Shown here in pieces: positions 43,013 to 51,600 of a DNA stretch of 64,000 bases (the first letter of the stretch is position 1; every line of letters starts with the position of its first letter). Location of the stretch: the NCBI RefSeq assembly GCF_044383835.1, contig NZ_JBISEP010000001.1, forward strand, positions 186,001 to 250,000, in the 5' to 3' direction. The notes beneath the pieces are model-generated. The model was not told the DNA's origin and did no database searches. It worked only from the letters and a program-made list of their open reading frames with translations. This DNA comes from Paraliobacillus sp044383835. Lineage in GTDB: Bacteria; Bacillota; Bacilli; Bacillales; Amphibacillaceae. A program made the translations under genes and the position numbers.

Positions 43013-44098
43013 TCACGCCTTTTTCTCCATTTGATAAACATAGGCTAAAACTTCTGCTACTGCTTGAAAGAATGTTTCGTCAATGATATCGCCAATTTCA
43101 ACATTGGCATATAATGCTCTTGCTAAACGTCGATTTTCCACTTGCACCACTTGATTTGCATTTGCAATTTCTCTTATTTTCAATGCAACAAAATCAACAC
43201 CTTTAGCAACAACATAAGGAGCATCTGCTTTTTCTTCATCGTATTTAATCGCGACAGCGTAATGCGTTGGGTTTGTTATAACAACATCAGCATTAGGAAC
43301 TTCACTCATCATTCTTCTCATTGCCATTTGACGTTGACGTTCCTTAATTTTTGCTTTAATTTGTGGATCACCTTCAATATTCTTATGTTCATCTTTCAAA
43401 TCATTTTTTGACATTCTGATGTTTTTTTCATAATCATATCGCTGATAAGCATAGTCAATTACAGAAAGAAGTAATAATGCAATGGAAGAAAAAATTCCCA
43501 TTAATACTGTAACATTGCCAAAAAAGGCTAATGCACCATCTACACTTTTTCCCGCTAACATCATCATTTCATCTTTGTTCATCCACAAAATAGAAAAAGT
43601 GATCGCAGCAATTACAACAATTTTCAATAGCGATTTAACTAATTCAACTAAAGCTCTGGCCGAAAAAATTCGTTTTGCCCCTTGAATCGGGTCAATTTTA
43701 TTCAATTGCATCTTCAACGGTTCTCCTGTAAAAAGAAAACCAATTTGCATAAAGTTTGCGGCAAGTCCGGCAACAATAGCAACCACCATAACGGGAGCCA
43801 GTGTTTTAGCTATATAAGCCGTCACTTCCACCATCATGGTATGAAGGTTATTTTGTGTAACATCCCAATGTATGTATTCTGTAAATGACTTTTGATAGAG
43901 GCCTGTCATTTGATCCTTCCACATACCACCAATTACAATAAATAATAAAAATACTAAAAATAACAAAATTGCTGTATTAACATCTTGACTTTTGGCTACT
44001 TGCCCTTTTTTTCTAGTATCTTGACGCTTTTTTGGAGTTGCTTTTTCTGTTTTTTCACCAGCAAAGAACTGCAGGTCCAGCTTTAATTGCATGTTCAT
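43013..44098 (-). CDS. flhB: Flagellar export switch protein FlhB
   Basis: FlhB sets the export switch from hook to filament substrates. The Bacillus-type N-terminus LDLQFFAGEKTEKATPKKRQDTRKKGQVAKSQDVN is followed by four membrane segments and the cytoplasmic domain with the autocleavage site NPTH in VVITNPTHYAVAIKY near residue 272. Length is 361 residues. Candidate starts are TTG 44101, ATG 44098 and ATG 44092; I use 44098, which overlaps the fliR stop. Confidence 0.95.
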   Translation of the reverse strand: MNMQLKLDLQFFAGEKTEKATPKKRQDTRKKGQVAKSQDVNTAILLFLVFLLFIVIGGMWKDQMTGLYQKSFTEYIHWDVTQNNLHTMMVEVTAYIAKTLAPVMVVAIVAGLAANFMQIGFLFTGEPLKMQLNKIDPIQGAKRIFSARALVELVKSLLKIVVIAAITFSILWMNKDEMMMLAGKSVDGALAFFGNVTVLMGIFSSIALLLLSVIDYAYQRYDYEKNIRMSKNDLKDEHKNIEGDPQIKAKIKERQRQMAMRRMMSEVPNADVVITNPTHYAVAIKYDEEKADAPYVVAKGVDFVALKIREIANANQVVQVENRRLARALYANVEIGDIIDETFFQAVAEVLAYVYQMEKKA

Positions 44099-44877
44099 CA
44101 AGCTCCTCCAAATAATTTAATCAATACTTGTATCGCTTCGAGCATAAGCGTAAATAAATCCTTCACAATCGAGATGTACATAACTATAAACATTGATATA
44201 ACAAACAGCGCAACTAAAATCTTAAGTGGTAACCCTACTACAAAGACATTTAATTGAGGAACTGTTCTAGCTATAATTCCTAATGCAACATCCACTAAAA
44301 ACAAACATCCAACAATAGGAATAGCTAATTGAAAAGCAATCAAAAATAGTTGATTAAACGTATCAACAATAAATAGTGCGATATTTTCATTATTAAAATT
44401 AATGAATTGATCTAATGGAATCATTTCAAAGCTAAACATCGCGCCATTAAGAAGCAAATGATGTCCATCAACAGTCAACAAAAAAAGGATAGCTATCGTG
44501 TAAAAATATTGACCTACTAAAGGTCCTTGTGCACCTGTTTGAGGGTCAATGACATTGGCAATAGCAAAGCCCATTTGAAAATCAATAAATCCTCCGGCAA
44601 TTTGGACAGCCGCTAAAATCATGTAAGCGATAAGTCCGAGTAGTAAACCAATCAGTGCTTCTTTCCCAATTAATAATAAATAGGAAAGATCAATTGCAAT
44701 GTCAGGAGCTTCGATTGTATAAAATGTCACCACAGCCAAGAAAAAAGCGATACCAACCTTGAATTGATTTGGTACATTTCGATATGAAAAAATAGGGACA
44801 GTTGCAAAAAAAGCAGTAAATCGAACAAGTATAAGTAAAAAAGATGGTAAATAATTCAAATTAATCACTTCTAACAT
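44098..44877 (-). CDS. fliR: Flagellar export protein FliR
   Basis: FliR is part of the FliP5-FliQ4-FliR1 export core at the centre of the basal body. The 259-residue protein is mostly hydrophobic with about six membrane segments and the family motif GFAIANVIDPQTGAQGPLVGQ around residue 100. It lies between fliQ (4 bp) and flhB (overlap). Confidence 0.94.
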   Translation of the reverse strand: MLEVINLNYLPSFLLILVRFTAFFATVPIFSYRNVPNQFKVGIAFFLAVVTFYTIEAPDIAIDLSYLLLIGKEALIGLLLGLIAYMILAAVQIAGGFIDFQMGFAIANVIDPQTGAQGPLVGQYFYTIAILFLLTVDGHHLLLNGAMFSFEMIPLDQFINFNNENIALFIVDTFNQLFLIAFQLAIPIVGCLFLVDVALGIIARTVPQLNVFVVGLPLKILVALFVISMFIVMYISIVKDLFTLMLEAIQVLIKLFGGA

Positions 44878-44881
44878 ACCA

Positions 44882-45151
44882 TTAACCTACAAACTGATTT
44901 AAATTTCGAAAAATATTACTAGCGAATTCGACCATGCGCACTAGCATCCATGGACCAAAAACAACTAGCCCAATCAACACCGCAACAATCTTTGGTATGA
45001 AGGCAAGTGTCTGTTCTTGAATTTGTGTTGTAGCTTGAAAAATACTAACCAATAAGCCAACAGTAAGTGCTAGTAACAACAATGGACCTGTAACGATTAA
45101 CACAGTATAAATTCCTTGCTCCGCTAATGTAATGACATATTCTGCGCTCAT
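44882..45151 (-). CDS. fliQ: Flagellar export protein FliQ
   Basis: FliQ is the small two-helix component of the export core. The 89-residue protein has two membrane hairpins (GIYTVLIVTGPLLLLALTVGLLVSIFQATTQIQEQTLAFIPK and IVAVLIGLVVFGPWM). AGAGGTGAAAAG precedes the ATG. It sits between fliP and fliR as in nearly all flagellar operons. Confidence 0.95.
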   Translation of the reverse strand: MSAEYVITLAEQGIYTVLIVTGPLLLLALTVGLLVSIFQATTQIQEQTLAFIPKIVAVLIGLVVFGPWMLVRMVEFASNIFRNLNQFVG

Positions 45152-45171
45152 CTTTTCACCTCTTCAAACAA

Positions 45172-45840
45172 CTAACTAAATCCTTGCAGTAGTGATTCAG
45201 TTATCAAATACCAACCATCTACTAAAATAAATAATAATATCTTAAAAGGAAGTGAGATCATAACCGGAGGCAACATCATCATCCCCATGGACATTAAAAC
45301 ACTGGCTACAGCCATATCTATTACTAAAAATGGAATAAAGATCATAAACCCCATTTGAAAAGCCGTTTTTAATTCACTTATTGCAAAGGCTGGTATCAGC
45401 GTGGTTAAAGGAATGTCTTCCACTTTCTCTGGTTTCTCTGCTTCATTATATTTTAGAAACAAGGCTAAATCTTTTTGCCTTGTATGTTTTGCCATAAATT
45501 CCTTTAGTGGCATGCTTGCCTTGTTATAAGCTTCATCTAAAGTTATCTCTTCTTCAAATAGAGGTGTGATGGCCTCTTGATTCACCTGATGGAACGTAGG
45601 TGCCATAATAAAAAACGTTAGAAATAAAGCAATTCCAATTAAAACTTGATTTGGTGGCATTTGTTGTGTCGCCAATGAAGTTCTAACAAAAGACAAAACA
45701 ACGATAATTCTAGTAAAACTAGTTAATAAAATAATAATACTTGGTGCTAATGAAAATACTGTTAACAGTAACAGTAATCGAACGGCTGTTGAAACATTAC
45801 TTGGATCTGTACTTGAGAATAAGTCAATAAATTCATTCAT
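45172..45840 (-). CDS. fliP: Flagellar export protein FliP
   Basis: FliP forms the pentameric part of the export core. Family motifs are VLSFVRTSLATQQMPPNQVLIGIALFLTFFIMAPT and FLVIDMAVASVLMSMGMMMLPPVMISLPFKILLF. Length is 222 residues with four membrane segments. Unlike Gram-negative FliP it has no evident cleavable signal. The ribosome site (AAGAAGAT) is weak, and it overlaps fliO by 8 nt, so coupling is likely. Confidence 0.96.
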   Translation of the reverse strand: MNEFIDLFSSTDPSNVSTAVRLLLLLTVFSLAPSIIILLTSFTRIIVVLSFVRTSLATQQMPPNQVLIGIALFLTFFIMAPTFHQVNQEAITPLFEEEITLDEAYNKASMPLKEFMAKHTRQKDLALFLKYNEAEKPEKVEDIPLTTLIPAFAISELKTAFQMGFMIFIPFLVIDMAVASVLMSMGMMMLPPVMISLPFKILLFILVDGWYLITESLLQGFS

Positions 45841-46531
45841 ATTTATCTTCTTCCTTGTGTTTATAACGATTGGTAACCTTTTTTCTCGTCTGTTTTAAAT
45901 TATTTAATTCAGATTTAAACAGATGAGAAAAAGAGTCTGATATTTTTTCTTCGTTCTTTTCTTTTTTAATCGATAAATTGCTAAATGTACTGCCAAGTAT
46001 TTTTGTTATGTGCGAACTATTTTCACTATCCGGGTTTTTTTCAGCAAAAAGTTTATCCTTTAAATCCTGGTCTTGTATTTCTGTTAGAAGTTCAATGTTT
46101 TCCCCAACACCGACCACAAATAAACGTTCACCTATTTGAATCACTTGAACAGATTTATTTGTTCCTAAAGGAATACCGCCTAAGTTTTTTAAAATGTTTG
46201 ATTGCCTAGCAAATTTATTTTTTTTATTAATCAGTTTTAACATGCCGTAAATCAATCCAACAATTAGCAATAGTGAAAAGACGATACGAACAACAATAGT
46301 AAAAAAATTGGTTGATTGATCTTCTGAAATCGTCAAATCGTTACTATCTTGCTCTTTGTTCATTTGTTTACTGTTATTTTTTTCTTCTGAATCTTGCTGT
46401 TTATTTGCGTCATCATTAAGCCATTCATATACATTGTTATTGTCATTGTCTTGCGAAGCATTTATTGTATTAGGTAACGCAAAGAAACTTATCAGTAACA
46501 AAAAACAAATCATGACATATCTTTTATTCAT
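45833..46531 (-). CDS. fliO: Flagellar biosynthesis protein FliO/FliZ
   Basis: FliO (called FliZ in B. subtilis) aids assembly of the FliP ring. The 232-residue protein starts with a probable signal peptide (MNKRYVMICFLLLISFFALPNTINA). An acidic, Asn/Gln-rich extracellular stretch follows, then one membrane segment (about residues 77-97, TIVVRIVFSLLLIVGLIYG) and a cytoplasmic domain with GGIPLGTNKSVQVIQIGERLFVVGVGENIELLTEI. It lies between cheY and fliP. Confidence 0.92.
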   Translation of the reverse strand: MNKRYVMICFLLLISFFALPNTINASQDNDNNNVYEWLNDDANKQQDSEEKNNSKQMNKEQDSNDLTISEDQSTNFFTIVVRIVFSLLLIVGLIYGMLKLINKKNKFARQSNILKNLGGIPLGTNKSVQVIQIGERLFVVGVGENIELLTEIQDQDLKDKLFAEKNPDSENSSHITKILGSTFSNLSIKKEKNEEKISDSFSHLFKSELNNLKQTRKKVTNRYKHKEEDKYE

Positions 46532-46538
46532 TATCCAC

Positions 46539-46901
46539 TCAACCTAATGCTTTTTGAATTGCTTCTATTACTCTATCAGCTTGAAATGGTTTAACAATAA
46601 AATCTTTAGCTCCAGCTTGAATCGCATCAATTACCATTGCTTGTTGTCCCATTGCTGAGCACATAATAATAATAGCATCGGGATTTATTTGTTTAATTTC
46701 TTTTAATGCCGTTATTCCATCTTTTTCAGGCATTGTAATGTCCATTGTTACTAAATCAGGTGTATGTTCTTTATACTTTTCTACTGCTTCATGTCCATCT
46801 TGTGCTTCCCCAACAACATCAAATCCATTTTTAACCAATATATCTTTAATCATCATACGCATGAAAGCTGCGTCATCAACAATTAATATGCTTTGTGCCA
46901 T
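46539..46901 (-). CDS. cheY: Chemotaxis response regulator CheY
   Basis: CheY-P binds the motor switch (FliM/FliY) to change rotation. This single-domain receiver has acidic pocket DD in ILIVDDAAFMR, the phosphoacceptor aspartate in LVTMDITMP near residue 54, and the lysine in FIVKPF near 104. Length is 120 residues. GGAGGGG precedes the ATG. Its place between fliY and fliO inside the basal-body genes is the Bacillus arrangement. Confidence 0.97.
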   Translation of the reverse strand: MAQSILIVDDAAFMRMMIKDILVKNGFDVVGEAQDGHEAVEKYKEHTPDLVTMDITMPEKDGITALKEIKQINPDAIIIMCSAMGQQAMVIDAIQAGAKDFIVKPFQADRVIEAIQKALG

Positions 46902-46920
46902 GTTAACCCCTCCATACCTT

Positions 46921-48063
46921 TTACTTTAATTTTTTTAATCTATCTGATTGACTAACAATATCTGTTACACGCACACCAAAATTTTCATCAATCACGACGA
47001 CTTCACCTTGTGCGATTAATTTATTGTTTACATGAATATCTACTGGCTCACCTGCAAGCTTATCTAATTCAATAATAGAGCCAGAAGATAATTCTAAGAT
47101 ATCTTTCACTGTATGGGATGTTCTACCCAATTCTACAGTTACTTGTAGAGGGATATCTAACAACATATCTAAGTTTCGTTTTTCATGTTTAGGTAAATCC
47201 ACTTGCTCAAAATTGGAAAATGAAGCGGAGTGCACTGTCGCACTTTCATGGGTACTTTCACCTAAATGTTTCGGCTTTACTTGTATATCTGAATTTGTTG
47301 CGCTAGCCTCATTCGTATGTTGTATATTTGACGACTGATTGCTTGTTTCAGTAGTTTGACTCTCATTATTTGTTGGAGGATTCAATAATCCATCTACCAT
47401 ATTTTTAGCAAACGGTATTGGTAATATTTGCATAATATTAGAATCGATTAATTCTCCAATTTTTAATTGAAATGAGACTTTAATTAATACATCATCATCA
47501 GGGATGTACTGATTATTCTTTTCAGTTTGTACATCAAAAATCATGATGGAAGGTGGTGATATGTCTACTCGTTTATGGAATACAGTTGACATACTAGTAG
47601 CCGCTGTACCCATCATTTGATTCATCGCTTCCTGTACTGCACTTAAATGAATGTCACTTAAATCTTCATTCGTTGTATGACCATCTCCACCAAGCATTAA
47701 ATCTGCAATTATCGCAGCATCATTTGATTTCAACACAAACAAGTTCACACCTTCAAACCCATCTGTATATTGTACTTCAACACCAACATGTGGTTTAGGA
47801 AATTCATCAGCTAACTCATTTTGTTTAATGGTAGATATTGTCGGTGTTGTTATTTCTACTTTTTGACTCAATAATGTTGAAAGAGTTGTTGCTGAACTTC
47901 CAAATGATATATTACCAATTTCACCTAATGCATCGATTTCAACATCAGATAACACATCTTCTACTTCTGTTTTTGTGTCGTCACTTGAATTGCTTAACCC
48001 ACTATCATCTGTACCATTAAGTAGCGCATTAATTTCATCTTGTGACAACATACCGTCATTCAT
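46921..48063 (-). CDS. fliY: Flagellar switch protein and CheY-P phosphatase FliY
   Basis: FliY is the Bacillus C-ring protein that joins a CheC-like phosphatase to a FliN domain. It starts with a FliM-like CheY-P-binding peptide (MLSQDEINALL). The phosphatase centres follow (ALGEIGNISFGSSATTL and SAVQEAMNQMMGTAATSM), then a Ser/Thr/Asn/His-rich linker, and a C-terminal SpoA/FliN domain (LDIPLQVTVELGRTSHTVKDIL). Length is 380 residues. Starting at the ATG 48063 gives an overlap with the fliM stop codon; a TTG at 48066 is less likely. Confidence 0.95.
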   Translation of the reverse strand: MNDGMLSQDEINALLNGTDDSGLSNSSDDTKTEVEDVLSDVEIDALGEIGNISFGSSATTLSTLLSQKVEITTPTISTIKQNELADEFPKPHVGVEVQYTDGFEGVNLFVLKSNDAAIIADLMLGGDGHTTNEDLSDIHLSAVQEAMNQMMGTAATSMSTVFHKRVDISPPSIMIFDVQTEKNNQYIPDDDVLIKVSFQLKIGELIDSNIMQILPIPFAKNMVDGLLNPPTNNESQTTETSNQSSNIQHTNEASATNSDIQVKPKHLGESTHESATVHSASFSNFEQVDLPKHEKRNLDMLLDIPLQVTVELGRTSHTVKDILELSSGSIIELDKLAGEPVDIHVNNKLIAQGEVVVIDENFGVRVTDIVSQSDRLKKLK

Positions 48064-49058
48064 CAATTGGATTCCCCCTTTTTTATTTCTTCTAATATCT
48101 GCACAGCTAGCTTATTCTTTTTCTTGCCTGGTTGCACGTAGAAAAGAGGCTCTTCATCAGCCAACAATACTAATGGATCTACAATAGACTGACTCAATTG
48201 TATGACATCATTCGTTTGCAAATTCAATAAATCATTCATCGTAATTTTAGTTTGCCCTAATAAAACTTGCATGTTTAATTTAGCTGCTTCTAAGTTTTTA
48301 GTTAAATCCTCGTACTCACCAGGTTTTCTTTCTTTATTATTTTCGGTCTGCATCCAATAATGGACAGATAATTTCGGTATTATTGGTTCTAGTACCACAT
48401 GAGGAATACATATATTTATCATTCCGCTACTGTCACCTATCGTAGTATCTAATGACACGACAACGACCGTCTCATTCGGTGATACTAGTTGTAAAAATTG
48501 TGGATTTACCTCAAACTCCTCTAGCATTGGATCGATATCAACAAAAGAGGACCAAGCTTCTTGCAAGTAATCCAAACCATTTTCAAAAAGCTGTGTCATT
48601 AAAGTGGATTCAATTTCGGTAAGTGAATCTACTTTGTTAACACTTCCGCCTTGCCCTCCTAACATGCGTTCAAGCATTGCATACGCAATATTAGGATTAA
48701 ATTCAAAAATAATTCTCCCATTGAGTGGTGACATACTATAAACATTTAATATTGTCATTGTTGGTATAGAGCGAATAAATTCTTCATATGGGATTTGATC
48801 AACCGATGCTACTGAAATATGTACGTATGTTCGTAATTGTGCAGAAAAATACGTCGTCAACAATCGCGCAAAATTTTCATGTATTCGTGATATACTTCTT
48901 ATTTGGTCTTTAGAAAAGCGGAGTGCACGTTTAAAATCGTACACACGTACTTTGTTAGTTGCTTCATCTTGCCTGAGTTGATTTGCATCCATCTCTCCGG
49001 ATGATAGTGCAGATAATAAAGCATCAATTTCATTTTGTGATAATATTTCATCTGCCAA
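48063..49058 (-). CDS. fliM: Flagellar motor switch protein FliM
   Basis: FliM forms the C-ring wall and binds CheY-P. The N-terminal EILSQNEIDALL peptide is the CheY-P docking site. The middle domain contains YDFKRALRFSKDQIRSISRIHENFARLLTTYFS and GGQGG, and the C-terminal SpoA domain ends the 331-residue protein. The start is TTG at 49058, 9 nt behind GGAGG. It is followed by fliY with overlapping stop and start codons. Confidence 0.95.
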   Translation of the reverse strand: MADEILSQNEIDALLSALSSGEMDANQLRQDEATNKVRVYDFKRALRFSKDQIRSISRIHENFARLLTTYFSAQLRTYVHISVASVDQIPYEEFIRSIPTMTILNVYSMSPLNGRIIFEFNPNIAYAMLERMLGGQGGSVNKVDSLTEIESTLMTQLFENGLDYLQEAWSSFVDIDPMLEEFEVNPQFLQLVSPNETVVVVSLDTTIGDSSGMINICIPHVVLEPIIPKLSVHYWMQTENNKERKPGEYEDLTKNLEAAKLNMQVLLGQTKITMNDLLNLQTNDVIQLSQSIVDPLVLLADEEPLFYVQPGKKKNKLAVQILEEIKKGESN

Positions 49059-49087
49059 ACTTCTTCACCTCCTCGACAGGAGCCCTA

Positions 49088-49516
49088 TCATTGTATAATT
49101 TTACTAATAATATATACATCGATGATCTTACCATCATCCATAAGCTCATTCATTTGATCTTTTAATTTAGTTTCTAGTGTTGATAATCCTTCTTGAAAAT
49201 CTTTTTCTGTCAAATCAACCGACTCTTTAATTAAGAAGTTTTTTAATTGAAATTGTCGATTAATCACTTCTTTTTTTGCTTTTTTACTGTCTGTAATCAA
49301 TTGAAATTGCACCTGTACGAAACTATCATCTTTTAAGTCTGTATTCATTTCCTCTGTTGTATGAGAATATTCTACCATCTCTTTAATACTTAACTCGTCA
49401 GATGTTTTATCATCATTGTTAAGAACGATATAAGCAATTGCTCCAACGCCAGCAATAGTGATAATAATTAAGCTTGTTATCATTGTTTTAAATAGTTTAG
49501 GATTCATCTTTTTCAC
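49088..49516 (-). CDS. fliL: Flagellar basal body-associated protein FliL
   Basis: FliL sits beside the stator in the membrane and supports torque. The 142-residue protein has one N-terminal membrane segment (TMITSLIIITIAGVGAIAYIVL) and an extracytoplasmic FliL domain with YIVLN...FVQVQFQLITD and FLIKESVDLTEKDFQEG. It overlaps the end of flbD by 20 nt. The family is weakly conserved, but size, topology and place between flbD and fliM are typical. Confidence 0.92.
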   Translation of the reverse strand: MKKMNPKLFKTMITSLIIITIAGVGAIAYIVLNNDDKTSDELSIKEMVEYSHTTEEMNTDLKDDSFVQVQFQLITDSKKAKKEVINRQFQLKNFLIKESVDLTEKDFQEGLSTLETKLKDQMNELMDDGKIIDVYIISKIIQ

Positions 49517-49718
49517 TCACTTCTTTTTGAAATCCTTGTATACCAATCTTTTGGTAATACTGATCGACTGCTTCAATCACTTCAGAATGTGTTTCTCGAA
49601 CAACGAGTTTCTTTCCGTTTATTAATGTTATTGTTGTATCAGGAAAGGATTGTATTTGCTCAATATACAATGCATTTAGTGTAAATGTTTCCCCAGTGAA
49701 TTTTGTAATCTCAATCAT
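49497..49718 (-). CDS. flbD: Flagellar protein FlbD (SwrD-type)
   Basis: This small FlbD-family protein (YlzI/SwrD in B. subtilis, needed there for motor power and swarming) has the family start MIEITKFTGETFTLNALYIEQIQSFPDTTITLINGKKLVV. The ATG at 49718 gives 73 residues. No ribosome site lies at the normal distance. The nearest, AAAGGGGG at 49755-49762, is 36 nt away, separated by a perfect hairpin. The upstream TTG at 49733 is a worse candidate. It overlaps fliL by 20 nt. Confidence 0.92.
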   Translation of the reverse strand: MIEITKFTGETFTLNALYIEQIQSFPDTTITLINGKKLVVRETHSEVIEAVDQYYQKIGIQGFQKEVSEKDES

Positions 49719-49726
49719 TTGTATTT

Positions 49727-49762
49727 GGAGCAAGTTTGTTAGACTTGCTCCATGCCCCCTTT
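49727..49762 (-). promoter_or_regulatory. Ribosome site and hairpin spacer before flbD
   Basis: On the minus strand AAAGGGGG (49755-49762) is followed by a perfect 9-bp hairpin, GGAGCAAGT (49743-49751) with ACTTGCTCC (49727-49735), loop 7 nt, then 8 nt to the flbD ATG. If the hairpin folds, the effective spacing is about 11 nt, which would allow initiation. A 4-codon ATG frame also starts just after the AAAGGGGG. Confidence 0.55.
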
Positions 49763-49763
49763 A

Positions 49764-50660
49764 TTATCGTTTCAGGTTAACCAACTCTTGAAGTATTTCA
49801 TCTGAAGTTGTTATAATTCTAGTGTTTGCCTGAAAACCTCGCTGAGCAGTAATCATTTCAGTAAATTCTTCAGCAAGGTCAACATTAGACATCTCTAATG
49901 CACCTGATACTACAGAAGCAGATCCGTTACTTTCTGGAATAACTAAATCAGCAAGATTATTGAAAACTCCGTCATCAGTAAATACTCCAGAGTTATTTGT
50001 TAATTGGAACGTATTTGATCCACTTTTTTGTAAACCACCTGGATTTGAGAATGATGCCAAGCGAATTTGCCCCGCAACCTGTACATTGTTATTCTCATCA
50101 ACATAGTTCACCGTACCATCTGCAGCTATACTGAAGCTAGCAGCATTAGCTGGAATTTGGATTCGACTCAAATCTCCACTTAAAGCCATATCCCCGTTTG
50201 CATCCGCAGTAGCACCTTCCCCTAATAAATACAGCCCATTCGGATTAACGATATATCCATCATCATCTAAATAGAAATTTCCAGAACGACTAAAGCTAAT
50301 ATCTGATGCTTGCATGTCAACGTCGTCCGAGGCATCTAGACCTCTTCCTAAAACAAACATTCCATCACCTTCAAGTGCCATATCTAACGTTCTGTTCGTT
50401 GTTTGACGATTACCTTGTGTTTGAATATTATCAATCGAACCTACCTGCGAACCTAAACCTACTTGTGATGGGTTAATACCTCCTCGAATAGTTGTTGGAG
50501 CTTGTGCACCTGACATCGTTTGACTCATCATATCTTGAAATGTAACACGACCCTTTTTGAAACCGGATGTATTAACGTTTGCAATATTATTACCAACAAC
50601 ATCTAGCTTTGTTTGAAACCCTCTCATTCCTGAAATACCAGCATACATTGAACGTAACAT
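49764..50660 (-). CDS. flgE: Flagellar hook protein FlgE
   Basis: This is the hook subunit of the short Bacillus type (298 residues), sometimes named FlgG in older annotation. The N-terminal rod/hook signature MLRSMYAGISGMRGFQTKLDVVGNNIANVNTSGFKKGRVTF and the C-terminal helix SNVDLAEEFTEMITAQRGFQANTRIITTSDEILQELVNL form the D0 domain, and the middle forms D1. Position after flgD and before flbD-fliL, as in B. subtilis, marks it as the hook rather than the distal rod. A folded leader element precedes it; GAGAGG is 12 nt from the ATG. Confidence 0.94.
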   Translation of the reverse strand: MLRSMYAGISGMRGFQTKLDVVGNNIANVNTSGFKKGRVTFQDMMSQTMSGAQAPTTIRGGINPSQVGLGSQVGSIDNIQTQGNRQTTNRTLDMALEGDGMFVLGRGLDASDDVDMQASDISFSRSGNFYLDDDGYIVNPNGLYLLGEGATADANGDMALSGDLSRIQIPANAASFSIAADGTVNYVDENNNVQVAGQIRLASFSNPGGLQKSGSNTFQLTNNSGVFTDDGVFNNLADLVIPESNGSASVVSGALEMSNVDLAEEFTEMITAQRGFQANTRIITTSDEILQELVNLKR

Positions 50661-50696
50661 GTAACATTCATTCCTCTCATTTATAAGTTATAAAAT

Positions 50697-50746
50697 GGCT
50701 GTTTCTATCATTCCACAGCTCTCGGCTTCCCGGATAGGGTCCAGCC
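50697..50746 (-). ncRNA. Two-hairpin, GC-rich RNA element before flgE
   Basis: The 85-bp gap before flgE is far more GC-rich than the operon around it. On the minus strand the first hairpin has outer GGCT/AGCC and inner CCC/GGG pairs (50724-50746, beginning in the upstream stop codon). The second pairs GCTGT (50715-50719) with ACAGC (50698-50702) around a purine-rich loop. Only CATTTTAT follows, so a terminator function would be weak. It looks like a small structured RNA or riboswitch-like leader. It lacks the GACGCAAAGC-type core of the cyclic-di-GMP-I class. I cannot name the family. Confidence 0.5.
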
Positions 50747-51114
50747 TAATCAATGACTATTGTTCCGTTGATGTTTGTAAAAATGCGGCTTTGCATTTCT
50801 TTTCTATCCAATGCTGTAACTACGGTGTTATTCTTCACGCTAACAAGTAATGTTGCCTCGTCCGTTATAACAAGTGAATCAGTAACACCTTTTTGTTTCG
50901 CTTCACTTACTTTCTCAAAAATGCTCTCCCATTTTGATGCATCAATCCTAATGTTTCTTTCATCTAAACGTGTTTGAGCATGCTTGCTAATTTTAAAAGA
51001 TTGGGCACCTGTTAATACATCTTTAAAATTTGTTTTATTTTCAGTTTTAACTGTTTTATTTGGTTTGTTTGGCAATAAAACATGTTGGTGCACCTGTTGG
51101 ATACGATGATCCAT
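50746..51114 (-). CDS. TIGR02530-type flagellar operon protein
   Basis: This 122-residue protein belongs to the flagellar-operon family TIGR02530, found between flgD and flgE in many Bacillales and Clostridia; its function is unknown. The conserved block FKISKHAQTRLDERNIRIDASKWESI and the VSVKNNTVVTALDRKEMQSRIFTNINGTIVID ending are both present, after a variable basic N-terminus. AGAGAGGGG precedes the ATG. A role in hook assembly is suggested by position only. Confidence 0.88.
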   Translation of the reverse strand: MDHRIQQVHQHVLLPNKPNKTVKTENKTNFKDVLTGAQSFKISKHAQTRLDERNIRIDASKWESIFEKVSEAKQKGVTDSLVITDEATLLVSVKNNTVVTALDRKEMQSRIFTNINGTIVID

Positions 51115-51140
51115 AATAATCCCCTCTCTAATTTTTAGAA

Positions 51141-51590
51141 CTACTCGTTAGCAGGCTCTTCAATTTTGATAACCTCATCTGTATAAATATTTTGACCATT
51201 TTCTAGTTCTAATACGGCAAATCCTTTTTTTTCACTCACCGCAATAACGGAGCTTGTTATTTCTTCTTTTGGTTCAACGATTTCCCCTGTTTCCTCATCA
51301 AATTTATAAAAAGTCACTTCTTTACCGATTAAATGACTATACTGTATAACCGGAGACACCGATTGATTATTTACTAAATAACTAATCGACTGGTTCATAT
51401 TCATCATTTGTTCTAACGAAGAAAATGTTGCCATTTGTGAGATAAATTCTTTATCTTCCATTGGATTTAATGGGTCTTGGTTTGCAAGCTGAGCCATAAG
51501 AATTTTCAGAAATTCATCTTTACCTAAATTTGAGCCACCAGTCCCTCTGGGCTGATTGCTTAAATAATACGATGGGTCAATTTTTGTCAC
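51141..51590 (-). CDS. flgD: Flagellar hook cap protein FlgD
   Basis: FlgD forms the scaffold at the tip of the growing hook. The family block NLGKDEFLKILMAQLANQDPLNPMEDKEFISQMATFSSLEQM spans residues about 20-60. At 149 residues it is the short Firmicutes form, without a large C-terminal tudor/Fn3 pair. The start is a GTG at 51590, behind AGGTGAAGTAAG near the fliK stop. It lies between fliK and the TIGR02530-type gene. Confidence 0.93.
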   Translation of the reverse strand: MTKIDPSYYLSNQPRGTGGSNLGKDEFLKILMAQLANQDPLNPMEDKEFISQMATFSSLEQMMNMNQSISYLVNNQSVSPVIQYSHLIGKEVTFYKFDEETGEIVEPKEEITSSVIAVSEKKGFAVLELENGQNIYTDEVIKIEEPANE

Positions 51591-51600
51591 CTTACTTCAC

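Noticed and set aside
49764..50660. Distal rod protein FlgG instead of hook protein FlgE
   Set aside because: The N-terminal signature alone cannot separate the two, but position after flgD and before flbD-fliL, and the short Bacillus hook length, favour FlgE.
50697..50746. Cyclic-di-GMP-I (GEMM) riboswitch before flgE
   Set aside because: Considered because of the motility context, but the conserved GACGCAAAGC-type core and the tetraloop-receptor arrangement are not present.
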